NCBI GenBank assembly: GCA_002394965.1
Contig: DGVL01000143.1
Coordinates: 1 to 35,966, forward strand
Length of the DNA stretch: 35,966 bases
Direction of reading: 5' to 3'
Source of the DNA: Lachnospira sp. UBA4285
GTDB lineage: Bacteria > Bacillota > Clostridia > Lachnospirales > Lachnospiraceae
Every line of letters begins with the position of its first letter. The stretch's first letter is position 1. Shown piece by piece: positions 1 through 9,068 of the stretch. The translations under genes and the position numbers were made by a program. The notes under the pieces are model-generated. The model made no database searches. It saw only the letters and a program-made list of their open reading frames with translations, and had not been told where the DNA came from.

Positions 1-674
1 ACGCCGCCGTCCATGAAGATGACGCGGTCAGCCACGCGGCGCGCGAAATCAATCTCATGGGTGACGATGACCATCGTCATGTGCTCCGCTGCCAGCTGCC
101 GCATGACGCGCAGGATGCCGGCCGTGATCTCCGGATCCAGTGCGGAGGTCGGCTCATCAAAGAACAGCATCTTCGGGTTCATGCAGAGCGCCCTCGCGAT
201 CGCCACGCGCTGCTTCTGGCCGCCGGAGAGCTGCCCCGGATACGCGCCGGAGCGGTCGGAGAGTCCCACCTTATCCAGCAGGGACACCGCCTGTTTTCTC
301 ACCTCTTCCGGGTCGCGCTTCTGGACATGCACCGGTGCGTCACAGAGATTCTGCATCACAGTGAAGTGCGGAAAAAGATTGAAGTCCTGGAACACAAGGC
401 CGAAATTGCTCTTGAGCCTGCGCAGCTCTCCCTCCGGCTTGTACACGCAGGGCTCACCGGGCGCACTCACCATGGCGGACGTGCCGTCGTAGGAAAGGTC
501 CCCGTAGTCCATCGTCTCAAGCAGGGTGGCACAGCGCAGCAGCGTGGACTTTCCGGATCCGGAAGGACCGATGATGACAACAACTTCTCCCTGTCTGACA
601 GAAAGCGAGATATCGGAGAGGACTTCTTTTCCGTCAAAGCTTTTTTTCAGATGACTGATCGATAACACGGACAT
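1..674 (-). CDS. glnQ: Polar amino-acid ABC transporter ATP-binding protein, 3' end cut by window edge
   Basis: This is the ATPase of a polar amino-acid (glutamine-type) importer; it hydrolyses ATP at the inner face of the membrane to drive uptake. About 224 codons are present and the C-terminus lies beyond base 1. Translation shows Walker A GPSGSGKST at residues 36-44, a Q-loop (VFQDFNLFPH), the ABC signature LSGGQKQR, Walker B LFFDEPTSALD and the switch histidine in VTHE, so all catalytic motifs are intact. The ATG at 674 follows AAAGGAG by 7 bases. The gene begins 12 bases after the stop of the binding-protein/permease fusion, so the two form one operon. A run of about 16 residues between Walker A and the Q-loop (around SAMVSAPGEP) is somewhat longer than I expect for GlnQ. 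The substrate cannot be read from the ATPase; the glnQ symbol is by family only. Confidence 0.93.
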   Translation of the reverse strand, partial: MSVLSISHLKKSFDGKEVLSDISLSVRQGEVVVIIGPSGSGKSTLLRCATLLETMDYGDLSYDGTSAMVSAPGEPCVYKPEGELRRLKSNFGLVFQDFNLFPHFTVMQNLCDAPVHVQKRDPEEVRKQAVSLLDKVGLSDRSGAYPGQLSGGQKQRVAIARALCMNPKMLFFDEPTSALDPEITAGILRVMRQLAAEHMTMVIVTHEIDFARRVADRVIFMDGG

Positions 675-686
675 AGCTGCTCTCCT

Positions 687-2219
687 TTATTCAAAGTAAC
701 TCAGTTTTTTCTCAATGCGTCCCATGGTGAACTCAACCAGGAAGTTGAAGATGTAGTAAAACAGACCGGCCGCAAAAAGCGGCAGAATGTTCGAGCGCGT
801 CGCCGCGATCTGCTTGGCGAGTGTGAACATCTCGGTGTAAGCCAGCGCGAAGGCCAGGGATGTGTCCTTGACAAGGGTGATGACTTCGTTGGTCACCGGC
901 GGCATCACGCGGCGGACCATCTGCGGGAAGATTATGCGGGTGAAGGTCTGGTGCTTCGTGTAGCCCAGGACCTGTGCCGCCTCGCGCTGTCCCTTTGGCA
1001 CGCCTTCAATTCCGGCGCGGAAGATCTCCGCGAAGTAGGCTGCGTAGTTGACCGAGAAGCCGATGATGACGGCCCAGAATCTCCAGGAATTGGAGAGACT
1101 GATCCGGAACACATAGTACGGCCCGAAGAATACGACCAGCAGCTGCAGCATCAGCGGTGTCCCGCGCAGGATCGAGATGAAGAACCGGGCGATCCAGTGC
1201 GGCACGGCGTGGCGGGACATGCGCATAAATGTGATCAGAAGTCCCAGCGGCAGAGAGAAGATGAGCGTCAGGAAGAAAATCATGAGCGTCGCGCCGAAGC
1301 CCTGCAGCAGCTGGCGCATGATGTCCAGAAAATCCGGCACGCCGAATCCGCTGCCGCCACCGGCCGTTTCCTCTCGCATCACCGCGTCCGCGCCCTCCTG
1401 TCCCAGGCAGACCGCGTCGGACAGCCCCCACGCATCCGCGATTTTCTCAAACGTCCCGTCCGAGAGCATGTCGTTTAACGTGGCCTGCACTTTGTCGCGC
1501 AGGGCGGTATTGCCTTTCTTGAAGCCGATTCCGTAGTGCTCGCTCGATACCTGCTGTGGCAGCAGGCGGAACTTTCCGCCGCTGTTGGCGAGCTGATAGT
1601 TGGCCACGCCGATGTCCAGGCACACCGCGTCCGCCACACCCGACTCCAGGTTCATGAACGCGCTGTTGTAGTCGCTGACCTGCTGCAGGGATGCAAACGA
1701 AGCGGCCAGCGCCTTGTTCTCGTCGGTGGCGTCCTCCCCGTTGAATGCCGCCAGAGCAGAAGAATCCTGCTGTACAATGACCGTCTTTCCCTTCAGATCG
1801 TCCAGCGAAGCAATTGGCGAGTCGCTTTTTACCGCTACGACCTGTGAGTTGTCGACATAGGCGCTCGACCAGGTGTATTCGTCTTCACGCCCGTCCATTG
1901 TGAATCCGTTCCAGATGCAGTCGATGGATCCGGAGTTCAGCTCCATGTCCTTGGAATTCCAGTCGATGGGCTGCTTTATCAGCGTCCAGCCGTTGCGGTC
2001 CGCCACCTCCTGGGCAAGAGACAGGTCAAATCCCACGTATTCTCCGTTTTCATCCTTGTAGCCGTAAGGCGGGAACTCCGCGTCAAATCCGACAATGAAT
2101 GTGTTGTCGTCATTGCCGGAGTTCCCGGCCGCCTGGGTCCTGACCGCCGGCGCGATCACAGCTGCCGCCGCAAAAAGAAGGACCAGCGGGACCGTCCATT
2201 TTCCGTACTTTGCTCTCAT
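687..2219 (-). CDS. Amino-acid ABC transporter, substrate-binding protein fused to permease
   Basis: One 510-residue polypeptide joins an extracellular amino-acid binding domain to an integral permease. Residues 1-31 form a signal/anchor sequence; residues about 40-270 are a SBP_bac_3 domain (FIVGFDAEFPPYGY near the start, then a typical DLSLAQEVADRNGW stretch); residues about 295-510 hold several membrane segments and the permease EAA loop AGIEGVPKGQREAAQVLG that docks on the ATPase. Such fusions are known in Bacillota; here the reading frame is continuous with no sign of a sequencing error. The ATG at 2219 is preceded by GAGGAAGT. The ATPase gene follows 12 bases later. The ligand is probably glutamine or another polar amino acid, which is family inference only. 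Confidence 0.93.
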   Translation of the reverse strand: MRAKYGKWTVPLVLLFAAAAVIAPAVRTQAAGNSGNDDNTFIVGFDAEFPPYGYKDENGEYVGFDLSLAQEVADRNGWTLIKQPIDWNSKDMELNSGSIDCIWNGFTMDGREDEYTWSSAYVDNSQVVAVKSDSPIASLDDLKGKTVIVQQDSSALAAFNGEDATDENKALAASFASLQQVSDYNSAFMNLESGVADAVCLDIGVANYQLANSGGKFRLLPQQVSSEHYGIGFKKGNTALRDKVQATLNDMLSDGTFEKIADAWGLSDAVCLGQEGADAVMREETAGGGSGFGVPDFLDIMRQLLQGFGATLMIFFLTLIFSLPLGLLITFMRMSRHAVPHWIARFFISILRGTPLMLQLLVVFFGPYYVFRISLSNSWRFWAVIIGFSVNYAAYFAEIFRAGIEGVPKGQREAAQVLGYTKHQTFTRIIFPQMVRRVMPPVTNEVITLVKDTSLAFALAYTEMFTLAKQIAATRSNILPLFAAGLFYYIFNFLVEFTMGRIEKKLSYFE

Positions 2220-2233
2220 ACTTCCTCATTTCA

Positions 2234-2294
2234 GCCCGGCAGATGCCCGGGCGGACTTGAAATCGGCCGAAGCTGCATCCAGCAGCCGCTTCGG
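2234..2294 (-). promoter_or_regulatory. Structured 5' leader of the amino-acid transporter operon
   Basis: On the minus strand upstream of the transporter start lie two strong hairpins. The first (2267-2294) pairs CCGAAGC with GCTTCGG-type arms around a short loop. The second (2234-2252) pairs GCCCGG with CCGGGC around a 7-base loop and ends just ahead of the GAGGAAG ribosome-binding site. Neither has a following U-tract, so they are not intrinsic terminators. An extended -10-like TGATAAAAT lies further upstream (about 2315-2323) without a good -35. A role in translation control or mRNA stability is inference. Confidence 0.35.
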
Positions 2295-2363
2295 ACCGGC
2301 AGCCAACATTTTATCATATCAGTGTACTAAAATCCACGGAGAGACCGCCGGCGGAAAGCGGCC

Positions 2364-2419
2364 GAAAAAGCAAAAAGGCCGCCGGAATCAGGCATCTTGC
2401 GCTGATTCCGGCGACCTTT
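2364..2419 (-). terminator. Intrinsic terminator after ilvE
   Basis: Read on the minus strand, an 18-base arm (AAAGGTCGCCGGAATCAG) pairs with CTGATTCCGGCGGCCTTT apart from one mismatch, with a 10-base loop, and is followed by the T-rich CTTTTTGCTTTTTC. It lies 46 bases past the aminotransferase stop and separates it from the transporter operon. Confidence 0.9.
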
Positions 2420-2465
2420 CCGTCTTGTGTATTGTATCGGCGCCAGGCATGTGCCTGCGCGCGTA

Positions 2466-3497
2466 TCACTTTACTTCGTATATCCAGCCTTCCGGCGCCT
2501 CGATCTCGCCTTCCTGGATTCCCAGGAGCGTGCTTCTGAGCTTGCTCATAACCGGCCCCATCTCTTCCATGCCGCTGGCGAACGTGTACTCTTTTCCGTG
2601 ATCATTTATCTGGCCGATCGGGGAGATGACTGCCGCGGTTCCGCACAGGCCGCACTCCTTGAACTCGCCGTCGAAGACTTCGGAGAGCTTTACCTTTCTC
2701 TCGTCGACTTTCATGCCGAGGTAGTGCTGCGCCACATACTCGAGGCTTCTTCTGGTGACGGACGGCAGAATGCTGTCCGACTTCGGAACGACGAGATCGC
2801 CGTCCTGATTTACAAAGAGGATGTTGGCGCCTCCTGTCTCTTCGATGTATGTGCGGCTGGCCGGATCAAGGTAGATGTTCTCGGCGAAACCTTCCTGATG
2901 AGCGAGCACGATCGCGTGAAGGCTCATGGCGTAGTTCAGCCCTGCCTTGATGTTGCCGGTGCCGTGCGGTGCCGCGCGGTCGAAGTCCGAGATCTTCACG
3001 CGGATCGGCTTTGCACCGCCCTTGAAATACGGCCCTACCGGCGTCGTGAAGATGCGGAACTGATACTCGTCAGCCGGCTTTACGCCGATGACCGGGCTGA
3101 TTCCGAAGATATACGGGCGCAGATACAGCGTCGCACCGGTTCCGTACGGCGGCACCCACGCTTCATTGGCCTTGATGACTTCAAGGACCGCCTCCACGAA
3201 TCTGTCCTTCGGGAACGGCGGAATCTCAAGCCGCTTTGCGGAGTTATACAGTCTCTCGGCATTCAGATCCGGCCGGAATGTCACCGTGCGGCCGTCCTTC
3301 GTCGTATACGCCTTCAGCCCCTCGAATACAGACTGAGAATACTGAAGTACACCTGCGTCCTCGCTCATGGTGATCATCGCGTCGCCGGTGAGGCCGCCCT
3401 CATCCCATGCGCCGTTCTTGTAGTTCGCCACATACCGTTTGTCGGTCTTCATGTAGCTGAAACTCAGATTCGCCCAATCCAGATTCTTCTTTTCCAT
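2466..3497 (-). CDS. ilvE: Branched-chain amino-acid aminotransferase
   Basis: This PLP enzyme of fold type IV carries out the last step of valine, leucine and isoleucine synthesis, or the first of their breakdown, using glutamate/2-oxoglutarate in the cytoplasm. The 343-residue product shows the N-terminal signature FSYMKTDKRY, the PLP lysine in GTGNIKAGLNYA, and the C-terminal blocks YIEETGGANI and ECGLCGTAAV, matching the larger IlvE/BCAT class. The reading frame stays open 49 codons upstream, but I chose the ATG at 3497 because AGGAAG sits 9 bases before it, homology begins there, and a consensus promoter lies within the upstream extension. The gene stands alone between its own promoter and terminator. 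Confidence 0.95.
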   Translation of the reverse strand: MEKKNLDWANLSFSYMKTDKRYVANYKNGAWDEGGLTGDAMITMSEDAGVLQYSQSVFEGLKAYTTKDGRTVTFRPDLNAERLYNSAKRLEIPPFPKDRFVEAVLEVIKANEAWVPPYGTGATLYLRPYIFGISPVIGVKPADEYQFRIFTTPVGPYFKGGAKPIRVKISDFDRAAPHGTGNIKAGLNYAMSLHAIVLAHQEGFAENIYLDPASRTYIEETGGANILFVNQDGDLVVPKSDSILPSVTRRSLEYVAQHYLGMKVDERKVKLSEVFDGEFKECGLCGTAAVISPIGQINDHGKEYTFASGMEEMGPVMSKLRSTLLGIQEGEIEAPEGWIYEVK

Positions 3498-3582
3498 CTG
3501 CCAAGCTTCCTTTCCTGCGTGTTTCCGGCGGCGGACATCGACCGGCTGATACGCCCGGTGTTTCCAACTGTCGATTGGGTAA

Positions 3583-3611
3583 ATTATAATCTCGGCCGTT
3601 TCATTCGTCAA
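3583..3611 (-). promoter_or_regulatory. Sigma-A promoter of ilvE
   Basis: The minus strand reads TTGACG (3611-3606), a 17-base spacer and TATAAT (3588-3583), a near-perfect housekeeping promoter. Transcription would start near 3576 and give an ~80-base leader before the ATG at 3497. I saw no T-box or attenuator in that leader. Confidence 0.85.
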
Positions 3612-3652
3612 CGCTTTCCGGAAAGTCCGGCAGCCTGCAGCCATGAGACCTC

Positions 3653-6600
3653 TCAGGAGAGCATCGGAGTGAGTGTGTCCAGCGCTTTAATGATGCCGGT
3701 CAGATACTCCTGGACGCTGGAGGCCCGGTTCTCGGACACTCTCCAGACGAAGATGCCGCCGTCCTTTCCCGGCGCGAAGAGCAGTGCGCCGCCAAAGCTT
3801 TCCGCCGCCTTCTGCGCCTTCCGGGTGTCCGGCGTCGTCTGCGGTGTAAAGGCAAGCTGCGTGACCCAGTAGCGGCCTTCCCGCTTCCCCTTCACCTCGC
3901 AGATTCCGATGGCGTGCGCCTTCGCCTTGACGAGCGCCGAGAGCAGAAGCTGGTGCGCCGGCGCCGGGAGCGCGCCGTAGCGGTCCGTCAGCTCGTCCTC
4001 CAGAGCAGAGAGTTCCTCCAGGCTGGAAAGCCTCGCAATCCGCTTGTACATCGTGAGTTTCTCCGCCTCGGTGCGGATGTAGCTTTCCGGCATATACGCG
4101 TCGACCGGCAGCGCCAGCCGCGTCTCGAACTCATACGGGATCTTCTCGCCCTTGAGCCTGGCGACGGCTGTGTTGAGCATCTTGCAGTACAGGTCGTACC
4201 CGATTGCCTCTGTCATACCGTGCTGCATCGTTCCCAGCACATCGCCGGCGCCCCGGATCTCCAGGTCCTTCATCGCCAGGCGGTATCCGCTGCCCAGGTC
4301 CGAGAACTCGCGCATGGCGTTCAGCCGCTTCTCCGCCTGATCAGACACCTGCTTGTCCCGGCTGTAGAACAGGAACGCGTACGAAGTCCGGCTGGTCCGG
4401 CCCACGCGCCCGCGCAGCTGATACAGCTGGGACAGTCCCAGCTTCGTGGCGTCGTCGATGATGATTGTGTTGCAGTTGCCGATGTCAACGCCCGACTCTA
4501 TGATCGTCGTGGACACCAGCACGTCGACTTCGCCGTTGACGAAGTCCTCCATGATCTTCTCCAGCTGCCGCTTGTCCATCTGCCCGTGGGCGTACACCAC
4601 ATTGGCCTCCGGAACCAGTGCGCGCACCTGTTCCGTGACCTCAAGGATATTGCTGACCCGGTTGTGCACGAAGTACACCTGTCCGCCGCGCCCCAGTTCG
4701 CGGCGGATGGCATCCCGGATCATGTCCGGATCCAGCGCCGTCACGAATGTCTGAATCGGCAGCCGGTCCACCGGCGGCTCCTCGAGCACGCTCATATCGC
4801 GGATTCCGGCCAGGCTCATGTGAAGCGAGCGCGGAATCGGGGTCGCGGAGAGCGACAGAACGTCCACGCTCTCGCGCAGGTTCTTGATCTTCTCCTTCTG
4901 GCGCACCCCGAAGCGCTGCTCCTCGTCGATGACCAGCAGTCCCAGATCCCGGAACGACACATCCTTGGAGAGAAGGCGGTGCGTCCCGATGACGATGTCC
5001 ACCGTGCCGTCCTTAAGCGCCCGGATCGTCTCCTTGTTCTGGGCCGGCGTGCGGAAACTCGAGAGCTGCGCGATCCGGACCGGGAAATGCTCCATTCTCT
5101 GCAGAAACGTGTTGTAATGCTGATCGCAGAGGATCGTGGTCGGCGCGAGCATGGCCACCTGCTTTCCGTCCTGCACGGCCTTGAACGCCGCCCGCAGCGC
5201 GATCTCGGTCTTGCCGAATCCCACGTCGCCGCAGATGAGCCGGTCCATGATCCGGGGGCTCTCCATGTCCGCCTTCACATCCGCGATGGCTTTCAGCTGG
5301 TCGCCCGTCTCCTCATAGGGGAACATCTCCTCGAATTCCCGCTGCCACTCCGTGTCCGCTCCGAAGGCAAAGCCTTTCTTCGTGAGCCGGACCGCATACA
5401 GGCGCACGAGGTCGTCAGCCACGGCTTCTGCCGACATCTTCGCCCGGGACTTGACGCGCTTCCACTCTGAGGTTCCCAGATCCGTGATTTTCGGCTTTCT
5501 TGCGCTGTCTGCCGTCTGGTATTTCTGCAGCCGGTCCAGCTGTGTCGCCGGGACCTGCACCGCCGCGCCTTTGGCATACTCAATCCGGACATAGTCCTTC
5601 TCCACGCCGCCCAGGCTGATGCGCACGATCCCGCGGTAGATGCCGATGCCGTAGTCCTCATGGACCACATAGTCGCCCACCGAAAGGTCCTGATAGGAAG
5701 TCAGAGCCTCCCCGTTCTTATCGCGTGCCGGCTTGCGGCGCCGTTCCTTCTTTCTCGTAAAAATATCGCTCTCGGCGATTACCAGGAAGCGCAGCAGGGG
5801 ATACTCATAACCGCCGCTGATGCTGCCGTATGTGACGAGAATGTGCCCCGGCATAACCTCGGCATCCGTCCCTCCGGACACAGCCGGCAGCCCCGCCTCT
5901 GTCAGGTCATCCGCAAGCCGCCCCGCGCGGGACCTGCTCGCGCACGCGACGATGCAGGTATAGCGGCGCTTCACATATCCGGCCAGATCATTCTTCAGGT
6001 CCTCGAACGAATTCCCGTAGTTGTTCACGCTTCTGGCGTCCGCGCGCACATACGAGGTGATTGTAAATCCCTCCGGCTGAGAGTCAAACGTCGCCGTGAT
6101 CAGGCAGCGGAAGCCGGCAAGTTCCCGGCTGATGGCGCCAAAGGGGCGCAGCAGCCCCGTCTGTCCTGCCAGCATCGTCCCGGAGAGCAGTCTCACCTTT
6201 GCGCTCTCTTCAAATTCGCGGTACACCCCGTCCATGGTTTCCTTCAGGCGGGCTGCGTCATCCAGAGCGATGAGTGTTCTGTCCGGATCAAAGAAGCGAA
6301 GCAGCGACACCGGCTCTTTTGAAAACATCGGGAAAAACCGGCCGTAGTTTCCGGTGCGCTCCATATCATCGACCAGATGCCGCAGGTGATTGATCCGGTC
6401 AAGATCCGAACTCTCAAGGCTCTTTTTCCCGGAAGATATCTGCTTTTCCGCCTGAAGAGCCGCCTGCCTTACAGCCGCTGTGCCGGATGCAATTTCGTCT
6501 TCGTCAAGCAGGCACTCTCTGGCCGGGAACAGCCGGATCTCCGTGAGCATCTCGATGGAGCGCTGACTCTGCACGTCAAAGAAGCGTATCGAATCGACCT

Positions 6601-7216
6601 CATCATCAAAGAATTCGATCCGGACCGGCGTATCCTCTGTGAACGGGAATACATCGATGATATCGCCGCGGACAGCCATCTCGCCCGGCGCCTCGACCAT
6701 GGCGGTGCGCTCATAGCCGCTGCCCGCAAGCTGATCCTGAAGATGCAGCGGATCAAGAGTCTGCCCCTTCTTCACGGTGAACGTGCATCTGGCAAATGTT
6801 TCCGGGGACGGGAGGAGATCTGCGAGCGCGTCGATCGTCGTCACAACGCTCAGCGGGCGCGGATCCTTACGGCGTCCTGCAAAGCAGTCCAGAATCTGCG
6901 CAATGCAGGCGAGCCGTTCTCCCTCCGTCTGCTTGCCGTGTGTGTCGGCCGCATAGAACAGAATGTCGCGCGCCGGGAAGTATACCGCCTCTGAGCCGTA
7001 GACACGGCACTCCTCCGCGAAGCGGCGGGCCTTTACCTCTCCGGTCGTGACAAAAAGCCGCACCGGAAAGTCTTCGGCTGCGGCATGAACAAATTCACAT
7101 TTCTGCGTGTCAATACAACCGGACGCGAGAGCCTGGCAGACTCCTTTCCGGTAGTTTTCCCGCAGATCCTTGAGACCTGTCATTTCCTGAACAGGTTTCA
7201 GAAATGCATTCCTCAC
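3653..7216 (-). CDS. mfd: Transcription-repair coupling factor
   Basis: Mfd removes RNA polymerase stalled at DNA lesions and recruits UvrA. The 1187-residue length fits the family. In order: an N-terminal UvrB-like damage-recognition module, the RNA-polymerase-interacting domain around residue 517 (GDYVVHEDYGIGIYRG), the RecG-type helicase core with Walker A GDVGFGKTE near 664 and a DEEQ Walker B near 764, helicase motif SATPIPRSL, motif VI QLRGRVGR, and a C-terminal TRCF domain. The start is GTG at 7216 with AGGAAGG a few bases upstream; there is no ATG with a better site. It follows pth by 51 bases, the usual Bacillota order. Nothing looks degraded. Confidence 0.97.
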   Translation of the reverse strand: MRNAFLKPVQEMTGLKDLRENYRKGVCQALASGCIDTQKCEFVHAAAEDFPVRLFVTTGEVKARRFAEECRVYGSEAVYFPARDILFYAADTHGKQTEGERLACIAQILDCFAGRRKDPRPLSVVTTIDALADLLPSPETFARCTFTVKKGQTLDPLHLQDQLAGSGYERTAMVEAPGEMAVRGDIIDVFPFTEDTPVRIEFFDDEVDSIRFFDVQSQRSIEMLTEIRLFPARECLLDEDEIASGTAAVRQAALQAEKQISSGKKSLESSDLDRINHLRHLVDDMERTGNYGRFFPMFSKEPVSLLRFFDPDRTLIALDDAARLKETMDGVYREFEESAKVRLLSGTMLAGQTGLLRPFGAISRELAGFRCLITATFDSQPEGFTITSYVRADARSVNNYGNSFEDLKNDLAGYVKRRYTCIVACASRSRAGRLADDLTEAGLPAVSGGTDAEVMPGHILVTYGSISGGYEYPLLRFLVIAESDIFTRKKERRRKPARDKNGEALTSYQDLSVGDYVVHEDYGIGIYRGIVRISLGGVEKDYVRIEYAKGAAVQVPATQLDRLQKYQTADSARKPKITDLGTSEWKRVKSRAKMSAEAVADDLVRLYAVRLTKKGFAFGADTEWQREFEEMFPYEETGDQLKAIADVKADMESPRIMDRLICGDVGFGKTEIALRAAFKAVQDGKQVAMLAPTTILCDQHYNTFLQRMEHFPVRIAQLSSFRTPAQNKETIRALKDGTVDIVIGTHRLLSKDVSFRDLGLLVIDEEQRFGVRQKEKIKNLRESVDVLSLSATPIPRSLHMSLAGIRDMSVLEEPPVDRLPIQTFVTALDPDMIRDAIRRELGRGGQVYFVHNRVSNILEVTEQVRALVPEANVVYAHGQMDKRQLEKIMEDFVNGEVDVLVSTTIIESGVDIGNCNTIIIDDATKLGLSQLYQLRGRVGRTSRTSYAFLFYSRDKQVSDQAEKRLNAMREFSDLGSGYRLAMKDLEIRGAGDVLGTMQHGMTEAIGYDLYCKMLNTAVARLKGEKIPYEFETRLALPVDAYMPESYIRTEAEKLTMYKRIARLSSLEELSALEDELTDRYGALPAPAHQLLLSALVKAKAHAIGICEVKGKREGRYWVTQLAFTPQTTPDTRKAQKAAESFGGALLFAPGKDGGIFVWRVSENRASSVQEYLTGIIKALDTLTPMLS

Positions 7217-7267
7217 AGTTCCTTCCTCATCTTCCGGGTCATTCCCGGGATCCCGGCCGCCAGGATG

Positions 7268-7828
7268 TCACGCGTTGTAGCAGTTCATGACACTCTCCAC
7301 GTCCGTGTCAAGGAGTCTGACGGCGGCTTCTGCCGCCCGGCTTCTCCCTTCCTTCATCTTCTCCTCGTCTTCGGCACTGAAGTGCGACAGGACCCAGTCA
7401 GCCAGATCCCAGCCTGCGGGCTTCGCGCCGACACCGACCCGCACGCGCCGAAACTCCTGGCTTCCGAGCCTTGCGATGATACTCTTCATGCCGTTGTGCC
7501 CCCCGGCGCTGCCGCCGGGTCTCACCCGGATTCTGCCCGGAACGAGGTCGATATCGTCGTATATCACGATCAGATCAGACGGCTGCAGCTTATAGTAAGC
7601 CATGAGCGGCTGTATGCAGTCGCCGGAAAGATTCATATATGTCAGCGGCTTCACGAGGATGACCTTCTGGCCCTCGATCACACCCTTCCCGACCATTCCT
7701 CTGAATCGGGAGCGGTCCCAGGAGATGCCGTATTCTTCCGCCAGCTGGTCAACCACCGCAAATCCGGTATTGTGCCGCGTGCCCTCGTAGCGCTTCTCCG
7801 GATTGCCCAGTCCCGCTATAATCTGCAT
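7268..7828 (-). CDS. pth: Peptidyl-tRNA hydrolase
   Basis: Pth recycles tRNA by cleaving the ester bond of peptidyl-tRNAs that fall off the ribosome. The 186-residue product has the standard blocks: GLGNPEKRYEGTRHNTGF at the N-terminus with the catalytic histidine (HN), PLTYMNLSG, and YDDIDLVPGRIRVRPGGSAGGHNGMKS with the second essential aspartate. The ATG at 7828 follows AGAGGAG. It heads a two-gene unit with mfd 51 bases downstream. No convincing promoter was seen in the short space after the glgD terminator, so initiation may be weak or partly by read-through. Confidence 0.97.
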   Translation of the reverse strand: MQIIAGLGNPEKRYEGTRHNTGFAVVDQLAEEYGISWDRSRFRGMVGKGVIEGQKVILVKPLTYMNLSGDCIQPLMAYYKLQPSDLIVIYDDIDLVPGRIRVRPGGSAGGHNGMKSIIARLGSQEFRRVRVGVGAKPAGWDLADWVLSHFSAEDEEKMKEGRSRAAEAAVRLLDTDVESVMNCYNA

Positions 7829-7861
7829 CTTTTCTCCTCTTTCTGAATATTCCAGTCACAC

Positions 7862-7897
7862 AAAAAGCGCCCTCCCGGTAAATCCGGGAGGTACGCC
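7862..7897 (-). terminator. Intrinsic terminator after glgD
   Basis: On the minus strand the arms CCTCCCGG and CCGGGAGG enclose a 5-base loop, are extended by GGCG/GCGC pairing, and are followed by TTTTTG. It lies between glgD and pth. Confidence 0.85.
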
Positions 7898-7952
7898 CCA
7901 AAAATAGCCTGTACTTCTTCGCGGCTCTTCGGCCGCCTGCCAGCCGTCGGCA

Positions 7953-9068
7953 TCACATATAGATCGGATTGTCCTCGCGGACGATCTGCACCTCATGCTC
8001 TCCGATGAACTTCGATTCCGCCTTGATCGTGGAATTGCTCTCGACGATGCAGTTCTCGATATAGGCGTTGTCACCGATGTATGCATTGTTCAGGATGATG
8101 CTGTTCTTGATCACGGCATTGTTGCCGACATACACCTTCTTGAACAGGACCGAATTCTCGATCGTGCCGTTCACGATACAGCCTGAGGAGATCAGGCTGT
8201 TCTTCACGTGTGCGCCGAAGTTGTACTTGGCCGGCGGAAGATCCTCCACCTTGGAGTACACATCCGGATACTGATGGAAGAAGTAATCGCGGACATCTTT
8301 CTTGAGGAAGTCCATGTTGGTCTTGTAGTACGCGTTGACCGTGGAGATATTAGCCCAGTAGTCCTTCAGCTCATACGCGTAGATCTTCTTGAGGTTCTTG
8401 TAGCGCACCAGGATATCGCGCACGAATTCGTGTCTGTCCTCCTCGGCGGCCTTCTCCAGCAGCTCGATGAGCATCCGGCGGCGGATCACGTAGACACCCG
8501 TTGAGACCATGGAAAGATTCGTCTCAAGCGGCTTCTCGTCGATGTTGGTGACCCGGTTGTCATCCGTCATGGACACCAGACCGAAGCGGTTGATCTCAGA
8601 GCGGTCCTTCATGTCCTTCACGACGATCGTGATGTCGGCGCGCTTCTCGACATGATACTCCAGTACCTTGTTGTAGTCCAGCTTGTAGACGCCGTCGCCC
8701 GAGGCGATGATGACGTACGGCTCATGCGAGTGCTTCAGAAAGTCGATGTTCTGGTAGAGCGAGTCCGCCGTGCCGCGGTACCAGTTGTTGGACTCCGCCG
8801 TGATGGCCGGCGTAAATACGAACAGTCCGCCCTGCTTGCGCCCGAAGTTCCACCACTTGGAGGAACTCAGATGTCTCGTGAGCGACTTCGCATTGTACTG
8901 TGTAATGACGGCAACCTTTCCGATGCCGGAATTGGTCATGTTGCTGAGCGCGAAGTCGATCGCCCGGTAGGAACCTGCGATCGGCATAGCCGCTACCGCC
9001 CGTTTCTCTGTCAGTTCACGCATCCGGCGGTTGTTTCCGCCGGCAAGAATAATACCGATCGCCTTCAT
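7953..9068 (-). CDS. glgD: Glucose-1-phosphate adenylyltransferase subunit GlgD
   Basis: GlgD is the second, usually regulatory, subunit of ADP-glucose pyrophosphorylase, which makes ADP-glucose for glycogen. The 371-residue protein has an N-terminal nucleotidyltransferase fold (ILAGGNNRRMRELTEKRAV) and a C-terminal left-handed beta-helix with hexapeptide-like repeats (NSLISSGCIVNGTIENSVLF). It departs from the catalytic GlgC signature (GGQGSRLGVLTSKAAKPAV in the neighbour), as GlgD proteins do. Its ATG at 9068 overlaps the glgC stop by four bases (ATGA), so translation is coupled, consistent with a fixed GlgC:GlgD ratio. No glycogen synthase gene lies in the window. Confidence 0.94.
   Translation of the reverse strand: MKAIGIILAGGNNRRMRELTEKRAVAAMPIAGSYRAIDFALSNMTNSGIGKVAVITQYNAKSLTRHLSSSKWWNFGRKQGGLFVFTPAITAESNNWYRGTADSLYQNIDFLKHSHEPYVIIASGDGVYKLDYNKVLEYHVEKRADITIVVKDMKDRSEINRFGLVSMTDDNRVTNIDEKPLETNLSMVSTGVYVIRRRMLIELLEKAAEEDRHEFVRDILVRYKNLKKIYAYELKDYWANISTVNAYYKTNMDFLKKDVRDYFFHQYPDVYSKVEDLPPAKYNFGAHVKNSLISSGCIVNGTIENSVLFKKVYVGNNAVIKNSIILNNAYIGDNAYIENCIVESNSTIKAESKFIGEHEVQIVREDNPIYM

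Noticed and set aside
687..2219. Frameshift or assembly error joining binding protein and permease
   Set aside because: The frame is continuous through a sensible linker, and SBP-permease fusions are known in this transporter family.
2427..3872. 481-codon plus-strand open frame
   Set aside because: Runs antisense through ilvE, its promoter and the end of mfd, and begins inside the ilvE terminator region.
3914..5470. 518-codon plus-strand open frame
   Set aside because: Antisense shadow of mfd; Arg/His/Leu-rich, with no recognisable motif and no start site.
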